From the NCBI GenBank assembly GCA_902605035.1, contig CACLBB010000010.1:1-45857 (forward strand): a stretch of 45,857 nucleotides of DNA, written 5' to 3'. This document shows, in pieces, positions 40,176 through 45,857 of the stretch (within the stretch, counting starts at the first letter, position 1; every line of letters starts with the position of its first letter). The stretch is from an uncultured Pelagibacteraceae bacterium. Its GTDB lineage: Bacteria > Pseudomonadota > Alphaproteobacteria > Pelagibacterales > Pelagibacteraceae. Made by a program: the position numbers and the translations under genes. The notes below the pieces were generated by a model, which saw only the letters and a program-made list of their open reading frames with translations, was not told where the DNA came from and did no database searches.

Positions 40176-40565
40176 TTAAATTAAATTTCTTCCTATTAAG
40201 TAAAATATCACCGTCAATATAAATGAAAAGATAAATACCAAAATTCCAGTTATCTTTGCTATTTTAAGATCAAAGCCATAACCTAAATCCCAAGCTAAAT
40301 GCCTGATCTCGTTTAAAATATGAAAACTAAAAGTCCAACATAAAAAAATTATCAAAAATTTTCCAAGAAAAGAGTTTAATAATACTTTAACAGTCTCATA
40401 AGTATTTTCACCAAACAATAACGATATAATCCAGAAACAAATTAACGTAATGGCTAAAATATTAATTACACCTACTATTCTATGCGTAATTGAGAGAAGG
40501 GATGATATCTGCCATTTATAAATTTGCAAATGTGGACTTAAGGGATTTTGATCTTTTTCTATCAT
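40176..40565 (-). CDS. sdhC: Succinate dehydrogenase cytochrome b556 subunit SdhC
   Basis: The 129-residue anchor has three membrane helices (about 30-52, 64-86, 105-127). SITHRIVG (S26, H28, R29) is the ubiquinone-site motif. FHILNEIRHLAWDLG provides His82, the counterpart of the heme-ligating His84 of E. coli SdhC, and His89. It is the first gene of sdhCDAB and overlaps the asd stop by four bases, so the sdh genes appear cotranscribed with asd and the leu genes upstream. Confidence 0.95.
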   Translation of the reverse strand: MIEKDQNPLSPHLQIYKWQISSLLSITHRIVGVINILAITLICFWIISLLFGENTYETVKVLLNSFLGKFLIIFLCWTFSFHILNEIRHLAWDLGYGFDLKIAKITGILVFIFSFILTVIFYLIGRNLI

Positions 40566-41563
40566 AATTTTTTAAAATTTTTAATCAAACACTCGGCAAT
40601 TTGAATGGAATTAAGTGCTGCGCCTTTTAATAGATTGTCTGATACAACCCAAATATTTATTGCTTTTTCATTAGAGTGATCTCTTCTGATTCTAGAAATA
40701 AATGTTAAGTAATCACCCTCTGCCTCCAAAGGAGTTATATATCCTCCATCCTTTTGTTCATCTATTACTTTGCATCCTGGAGCACCAACTAATATCTTTC
40801 TTACAGTATCTAGGTCATATTCGTTTTCAAATTCAATGTTTACCGACTCAGAATGAGATGTTTTTACTGGAACTCTCACGCAGGTAGCACTTAGCCCTAT
40901 GTTATTATCTAAAATCTTTTTTGTTTCATTCTCCATTTTCCACTCTTCTTTTGTATACCCATCATCAACAAATACATCTATGTGAGGTATTAAGTTAAAA
41001 GCCATTTGTTTTGTAAAATTTTTTGATTTAATTAGTTTATTATCCAAATAATCTTTAGTTTGACTAAACAATTCATCTACTGATGCTTTTCCAGCTCCTG
41101 AAACTGCTTGATACGTTGAAACTATAACTCTTTTAATTTTATATTTGTCGTGCAACGGTTTCAGTGGAAGCATTAGCTGAATAGTTGAACAATTAGGATT
41201 TGCTATAATATTTTTATGATTTTTTAAAGCATTAGAATTTACTTCTGCAACAATTAAAGGAACATCTTTATTCATTCTAAAATGTTTAGAGTTATCGATT
41301 ACAATAGTGTCTTTTGAAGCTTTGGTAGCCCAATTTTTTGAAATTTCACTTCCAGCTGCAAAAATAGTGATCTCAGCTTTAGAAAAATCATATTTTTCGA
41401 GCTGCTCTATATTTATATCTTTATTTTTGAATTTTAATTTTTGTCCGGCACTTTTTTCTGAAGCAACCAAATAAAGATTATCAATCTCTAGCTTTGATTT
41501 TTCTAAAACTTCTATTGTTTTCCTGCCCACATTTCCAGTGGCGCCAATAATTGCGAAATTCAT
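40562..41563 (-). CDS. asd: Aspartate-semialdehyde dehydrogenase
   Basis: Asd reduces aspartyl phosphate to the semialdehyde, the branch point to lysine, threonine and methionine. The 333-residue protein has IIGATGNVGRKT at the N-terminus, the catalytic Cys125 in NPNCSTIQ, YQAVSGAGKASVDE, and RVPVKTSHSESVNIE. It follows leuB by 12 bp and overlaps sdhC by four bases. With lysA, metX and proBA elsewhere in the window it shows an extensive amino acid biosynthesis set. Confidence 0.96.
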   Translation of the reverse strand: MNFAIIGATGNVGRKTIEVLEKSKLEIDNLYLVASEKSAGQKLKFKNKDINIEQLEKYDFSKAEITIFAAGSEISKNWATKASKDTIVIDNSKHFRMNKDVPLIVAEVNSNALKNHKNIIANPNCSTIQLMLPLKPLHDKYKIKRVIVSTYQAVSGAGKASVDELFSQTKDYLDNKLIKSKNFTKQMAFNLIPHIDVFVDDGYTKEEWKMENETKKILDNNIGLSATCVRVPVKTSHSESVNIEFENEYDLDTVRKILVGAPGCKVIDEQKDGGYITPLEAEGDYLTFISRIRRDHSNEKAINIWVVSDNLLKGAALNSIQIAECLIKNFKKL

Positions 41564-41575
41564 ACAGTTTCTATT

Positions 41576-42682
41576 TTATTTCAATTTAGAGATAATTGCA
41601 TCACCCATATCGGTTGTGGTGACTTCTTTTTTACCTTTAGAAATTATATCTTTGGTTCTCAGACCATCATCAAGCACTTTTTGAACAGCTAAATCTAACT
41701 GATCAGCCTCTTTGTCAAGATTCAAAGAATACCTCAAAGCCATTGATAGACTTAGAATAGTAGCTATAGGATTTGCCATATTTTTTCCTGCTATATCTGG
41801 AGCAGACCCATGAACTGGTTCATACAAAGATCTAATTTTACCATTTTTGTCTTTTGCGCCTAAAGAAGCTGAAGGTAAAAGCCCCAAAGATCCAGTTAAC
41901 ATTGCAGCTTCATCAGACAACATATCTCCAAATAAATTGTCTGCCAAAATTACATCAAACTGTTTTGGATTTCTTAATAGTTGCATTGCGCAATTATCAG
42001 CAAGCATGTGATTTAATTCCACTGATTTATAATCTTTATCTTTGACTATTTGAACTTCTTCTCTCCATAAAACTCCGGCTTCCATTACATTGGATTTTTC
42101 ACAGGAAGTAACTTTATTGCTTCTTTTTTTTGCCAAGTCGAAAGCAACTTTAGCAATTCTATGTATTTCATTAGTAGTATAAGTATGAGTGTTTATACCT
42201 TTTCTTTGATTGTTTTCTATTGGTTCAATTCCTCTAGGCTCTCCAAAATAAATTCCTCCAGTCAATTCTCTTACAATCATAATATCTAAACCTGAGACTA
42301 TTTCTGGTTTAAGTGAAGATGAATCAACCAATTGTTTAAAGCAGATTGCTGGTCTTAAATTTGCAAATAATTTAAGTTCTTTTCTAAGTTTCAAAAGTGC
42401 CCTTTCAGGTTTTTTTGAAAACTCTAAGTTATCCCACTTGGGGCCGCCGCACGCTCCTAAAATTACAGCATCTGATTGAAGAGACTTGAAAAAAACTTCA
42501 TCAGTTATTGGTATTTTGTTAGCATCAATTGATGCTCCACCGATTAATTCTTCTTCAAAACTAAAATCTAAGGATTTATTTTTATTGAACCATTCTAAAA
42601 TTTTTTTAACTTCTCGTACCACTTCTGGTCCGATACCGTCTCCTGGAAGTAATAAAATTTTTCTACTATTTGACTTATTCAT
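41576..42682 (-). CDS. leuB: 3-isopropylmalate dehydrogenase
   Basis: LeuB oxidises and decarboxylates 3-isopropylmalate in leucine synthesis. In 368 residues it has [11 protein letters not shown], the substrate segment [18 protein letters not shown] with the conserved arginines, [27 protein letters not shown] (metal-binding Asp residues), and [13 protein letters not shown] (nucleotide binding). These define LeuB rather than isocitrate dehydrogenase. It overlaps the leuD stop region by 8 bases. Confidence 0.97.
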   Translation of the reverse strand: MNKSNSRKILLLPGDGIGPEVVREVKKILEWFNKNKSLDFSFEEELIGGASIDANKIPITDEVFFKSLQSDAVILGACGGPKWDNLEFSKKPERALLKLRKELKLFANLRPAICFKQLVDSSSLKPEIVSGLDIMIVRELTGGIYFGEPRGIEPIENNQRKGINTHTYTTNEIHRIAKVAFDLAKKRSNKVTSCEKSNVMEAGVLWREEVQIVKDKDYKSVELNHMLADNCAMQLLRNPKQFDVILADNLFGDMLSDEAAMLTGSLGLLPSASLGAKDKNGKIRSLYEPVHGSAPDIAGKNMANPIATILSLSMALRYSLNLDKEADQLDLAVQKVLDDGLRTKDIISKGKKEVTTTDMGDAIISKLK

Positions 42683-43283
42683 TTTTTAAAATCCAAGGTT
42701 TACTTAATTTCATTTCTTTTTCGTAATTTTCTATTTGACTCATCTTTTCCATAGATAAAGCAATATCATCTAAGCCTTCTATCAAACATTTTTTTTTAAA
42801 AGTATCAATTTTAAATTCTATAATTTTGTTACCAGATTTTATTTCTTGTTTTTCTAAATCGATCTCGATTACTTCTTTTCTTTTAGAGTATTCTGATAAT
42901 TCCAAAATTTTTTGTTCATCAAGCTTTATCGGTAAAATTCCATTTTTAAAACAATTATTATAGAAAATATCAGCAAAACTTGGGCTAATTACACATTTAA
43001 TACCAAAGTCTAATAACGCCCAAGGAGCATGTTCTCTTGAGGAACCACATCCAAAATTTTTACCTGAAATTAAAATCTTAGATTTGTTGTAAGGTTCTTT
43101 ATTTAAGATAAAATCTTTTATTTCTTTTCCATTTTCATCATATCGCATCTCAAAAAATAAACTTTTACCCAATCCAGTTCTTTTAATAGTTTTTAAAAAT
43201 TGTTTAGGAATAATCATATCTGTATCAATATTTTGTAAAGAAAGATAAGAGGGTATCGATTTTAAGCTAGTAAACTTTTTCAT
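42675..43283 (-). CDS. leuD: 3-isopropylmalate dehydratase small subunit
   Basis: LeuD is the swivel domain that completes the isomerase active site with LeuC. The 202-residue protein has [14 protein letters not shown], the diagnostic [17 protein letters not shown], and [20 protein letters not shown]. It starts one base inside the leuC stop (overlap at 43283), as expected for subunits made in equal amount. Confidence 0.97.
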   Translation of the reverse strand: MKKFTSLKSIPSYLSLQNIDTDMIIPKQFLKTIKRTGLGKSLFFEMRYDENGKEIKDFILNKEPYNKSKILISGKNFGCGSSREHAPWALLDFGIKCVISPSFADIFYNNCFKNGILPIKLDEQKILELSEYSKRKEVIEIDLEKQEIKSGNKIIEFKIDTFKKKCLIEGLDDIALSMEKMSQIENYEKEMKLSKPWILKNE

Positions 43284-44683
43284 TACTGAATCTCTCTTAC
43301 ATCTGAAAGATGACCATTAATTGCAGCTGCAATTGCCATTCCGGGACTAACAAGATGTGTTCTTCCTCCTCTACCTTGTCTTCCTTCAAAATTTCTATTG
43401 GATGTGGACGCACACCTTTCTTTTGGTTTGAGTTGATCAGGATTCATTCCAAGACACATAGAACATCCAGGTTCTCTCCATTCAAAACCTGCTTCTTTAA
43501 ATATTTTATCAAGTCCCTCTTTTTCAGCTTGTATTTTAACCAATCCAGATCCAGGGACAACCATAGCGCTTATATTTTTAGCAATTTTTTTTCCTCTCAA
43601 AAGTTCCGCAGCAACTCTTAAATCCTCAATCCTTCCATTGGTACAACTTCCAATAAAAATCTTATCTATTTTTATATCGGATATTTTTGTATTAGCCTTA
43701 AGTCCCATGTAATCTAAAGATCTTTTCATAGCCATTTTTCTATCCACATTTTTCTCCTTTTCAGGGTCAGGCACTAATCCAGTAACAGGTGATACATCCT
43801 GAGGGGATGTCCCCCAAGTAACTAATGGCTCTATATTTTCAGCTTTGATATTTATTTCTTTATCAAATTTACAATCTTTGTCAGAAAAAAGTGTTTTCCA
43901 AAATTCTACAGCCTTATCCCAATTTTCACCGTCTGGAGACATCGTTCTGCCTTTTAAATATTCAAATGTTTTTTTATCAGGGGCAATTAGTCCCGCTCTA
44001 GCGCCAGCTTCAATAGTCATATTGCAAACTGTCATTCTCTCTTCCATGCTTAGGTCTCTAATAACACTTCCGGCATATTCAACTACATAACCAGTCCCCC
44101 CAGCAGTACCTATAGTTCCTATAATCTTTAAAATTACGTCTTTTGCTGTTACACCTTTTGGCAATATACCATTAACATTTATTCGAAAGTTTTTTGTTTT
44201 TTTCTGGATTAATGTTTGAGTAGCTAAAACATGCTCAACCTCTGAAGTTCCTATTCCAAATGCTAAAGCACCGAATGCACCATGAGTAGCAGTGTGACTA
44301 TCTCCACAAACTATAACTGCTCCTGGTTGAGTAAATCCTTGCTCCGGCCCAATTACATGAACGATACCCTGCCTTTTGTCATTTACATCAAAAAGTTCTA
44401 TACCGAACTCTTTGCAATTATTTCTTAAAGTCTCAACTTGAATTTTTGACTCCTCATCATCTATACCCTTAGATCTGTCAGTAGTCGGAACGTTGTGGTC
44501 GGAGACAGCAAGCGTAAACTCGGGTCTTTTAACTTTTCTTTTTTGTAATCTTAAACCCTCAAAAGCTTGTGGACTTGTTACTTCATGAACAAGGTGCCGA
44601 TCTACATAAATTAAAGAAGTACCATCTTTCTGCTCATGAACAAGATGGTTTTCCCATATCTTATCATATAGAGTTTTAGACAT
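43283..44683 (-). CDS. leuC: 3-isopropylmalate dehydratase large subunit
   Basis: LeuC is an aconitase-family enzyme holding a [4Fe-4S] cluster and isomerises 2- to 3-isopropylmalate. The 466-residue protein has [29 protein letters not shown], and the three cluster cysteines in [12 protein letters not shown] and [26 protein letters not shown] near the C-terminus separates it from aconitase. It lies 5 bp behind rplS. Confidence 0.97.
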   Translation of the reverse strand: MSKTLYDKIWENHLVHEQKDGTSLIYVDRHLVHEVTSPQAFEGLRLQKRKVKRPEFTLAVSDHNVPTTDRSKGIDDEESKIQVETLRNNCKEFGIELFDVNDKRQGIVHVIGPEQGFTQPGAVIVCGDSHTATHGAFGALAFGIGTSEVEHVLATQTLIQKKTKNFRINVNGILPKGVTAKDVILKIIGTIGTAGGTGYVVEYAGSVIRDLSMEERMTVCNMTIEAGARAGLIAPDKKTFEYLKGRTMSPDGENWDKAVEFWKTLFSDKDCKFDKEINIKAENIEPLVTWGTSPQDVSPVTGLVPDPEKEKNVDRKMAMKRSLDYMGLKANTKISDIKIDKIFIGSCTNGRIEDLRVAAELLRGKKIAKNISAMVVPGSGLVKIQAEKEGLDKIFKEAGFEWREPGCSMCLGMNPDQLKPKERCASTSNRNFEGRQGRGGRTHLVSPGMAIAAAINGHLSDVREIQ

Positions 44684-44688
44684 TAATA

Positions 44689-45198
44689 TTATTTTGTTTC
44701 GCTAATTGGTTTTTCGGCTTTAGCTTCGGCTTTCGTAGCTTCTTGTTTAGTTTCCTCAGCTTTAACATCCCCTTTAACAGGAGGAATAGGTTTTGATACT
44801 TGCTCTTCTGTTTTAACTGAAACATCAACGCCAATTTTCTTTTTAATTTTTTCTGCAATTCTAGCTGATTTACCTTTTCGGTCTCTTAAGTAGTAAAGCT
44901 TTGCTCGTCTAACTTTACCTGTTCTTATTACTTTAATAGAGTCAACGTTAGGACTATAAAGCGCGAATGTTCTTTCTACCCCCTCGCCAAATGAAATTTT
45001 TCTGACTGTAAATGAGGAATTTATATCCCTATTCTTTTTGGCAATACAGACGCCTTCAAAATATTGAATTCTTTCTCTTTTCCCTTCTACAATTTTTACA
45101 CCCACTTTAATTGTATCTCCTGGAGAAAAGTCGGTAATTTTTTTATTAGCGACTATCTTTTTTATGGCTTCTTTATTTATATCTTCAATGTTTTTCAT
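44689..45198 (-). CDS. rplS: 50S ribosomal protein L19 with long C-terminal tail
   Basis: L19 lies at the subunit interface of the ribosome. Residues 1-120 are the canonical protein ([63 protein letters not shown]). The total is 169 residues because about 48 more follow, built mainly of Glu, Lys, Ala, Val and Pro and likely unstructured. The trmD-rplS order is conserved in bacteria; the genes overlap by 14 bases here. Confidence 0.96.
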   Translation of the reverse strand: MKNIEDINKEAIKKIVANKKITDFSPGDTIKVGVKIVEGKRERIQYFEGVCIAKKNRDINSSFTVRKISFGEGVERTFALYSPNVDSIKVIRTGKVRRAKLYYLRDRKGKSARIAEKIKKKIGVDVSVKTEEQVSKPIPPVKGDVKAEETKQEATKAEAKAEKPISETK

Positions 45199-45857
45199 TT
45201 TTTTTATCTAAATATTTTTTCCAAAGATCAGGTCTCTGGCGTCGTGTTATAGCCTCAGATTGAGTTAAACGCCACCCCTTAATTTTATCATGATCTCCAG
45301 AAAATAGTACCTCGGGAGGACTTTTACCCTCCCATTCTTTAGGTTTGGTGTATTGAGGATGCTCCAAAAGATCATTCTCAAAACTTTCTTCCTTAATAGA
45401 GTCCTTATTTCCTAATACTCCTGGTAGAAGTCTTATTAAAGCATCTATAAAAACAAAGGATGCTGTTTCACCTCCTGATAGAATAAAATCCCCTAAACTG
45501 TATTCTTCAATATTTCTTGTTTCTAATAATCTTTGATCTATACCTTCAAAATGACCACATAAAATATTCACTTTGTTTAACTTACTTAAAGTTCTTGCTT
45601 TTTTTTGATCAAATTGTTTACCTTTTGGCGACAAGTAAATTATCTTTTCACCTTTTTTTGTATTTTTATCAAGTGCAGAAGCAATTACATCGGGTCTAAG
45701 CAACATTCCACTCCCTCCACCAAAAGGAGTGTCATCCACAGTACTGTGTTTATCTTTTGAATAGTCCCTAATATTTATTACTTTTAAGTCCCAGATTTTA
45801 TTATCTTTGGCCTTTTTATATATTCCAATATTTAAAGGACCAGGAAAAAGTTCTGGA
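45185..45857 (-). CDS. trmD: tRNA (guanine37-N1)-methyltransferase, 5' end outside window
   Basis: TrmD methylates G37 next to the anticodon to prevent frameshifting. The frame stays open past an internal GTG at 45739 to the right edge, where it reads [13 protein letters not shown] and [22 protein letters not shown], normal N-terminal TrmD sequence, so the start lies beyond the window. Conserved knot-region motifs follow: [33 protein letters not shown] and [14 protein letters not shown]. About 223 residues are visible. Confidence 0.96.
   Translation of the reverse strand, partial: PELFPGPLNIGIYKKAKDNKIWDLKVINIRDYSKDKHSTVDDTPFGGGSGMLLRPDVIASALDKNTKKGEKIIYLSPKGKQFDQKKARTLSKLNKVNILCGHFEGIDQRLLETRNIEEYSLGDFILSGGETASFVFIDALIRLLPGVLGNKDSIKEESFENDLLEHPQYTKPKEWEGKSPPEVLFSGDHDKIKGWRLTQSEAITRRQRPDLWKKYLDKKNEKH

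Noticed and set aside
44676-44858. Lys/Leu-rich frame overlapping the rplS tail
   Set aside because: It is the shifted reading of the low-complexity L19 tail; no independent start signal or homology is apparent.
45739-45857. trmD beginning at the internal GTG
   Set aside because: The frame continues to the right edge with clear TrmD N-terminal sequence, so the gene is cut by the window and not short.

Overview
The window is a densely packed, A+T-rich stretch of bacterial chromosome. Gene content, gene order and the very short intergenic spacers fit an alphaproteobacterium of the SAR11 / Candidatus Pelagibacter type. Evidence for this is the order priA-atpHAGDC without F0 genes, argH-lipoprotein-lysA, obg-proB-proA-nadD-rsfS-ctpA-rppH, sdhCDAB beside mdh and sucCD, and a SAM-II riboswitch resembling the marine metX riboswitch. 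No rRNA, tRNA, CRISPR array, insertion sequence or phage gene was seen. The longest stretch without a gene is 177 bp (7706-7882), and it is filled by a regulatory leader.

Left part (1-7705), mixed strands: the 3' end of coq7, an HNH nuclease, a serine esterase, a HIG1-type membrane protein, a periplasmic TlpA-like thioredoxin, then argH, a 36-residue lipoprotein and lysA, then plsC, and on the other strand tyrA and hisC.

Middle (7706-16937), plus strand: a promoter, SAM-II riboswitch and intrinsic terminator control metX-metW, followed by gloB. Then come the ribosomal proteins rplU and rpmA, and the run obg-proB-proA-nadD-rsfS-ctpA-rppH.

Right part (16930-45857), almost entirely minus strand. 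Read in the direction of transcription from the right edge it is trmD (cut by the window end), rplS, leuC, leuD, leuB, asd, sdhC, sdhD, sdhA, sdhB, mmsA and mdh. Then there is a three-gene interruption, followed by sucC, sucD, sucA, sucB, lpdA, priA and atpH-A-G-D-C. This places leucine and aspartate-family biosynthesis, most of the lower TCA cycle (2-oxoglutarate to oxaloacetate apart from fumarase), succinate dehydrogenase and the F1 sector of ATP synthase in nearly one array.

The interruption (31489-34810) holds a family-2 glycosyltransferase, a large multi-membrane protein resembling GT-C enzymes, and a SAM-dependent methyltransferase, in alternating orientations. It looks like an accessory surface-glycan cassette inside the energy cluster. 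Other points of interest are the metX leader, where a riboswitch is followed by a terminator ending 2 nt before the start codon; SdhD without the usual heme-ligand histidine; six convergent gene junctions with no room for a terminator; and extended tails on L19 and L21. No clearly new multi-gene system was found: most of the window is core metabolism.
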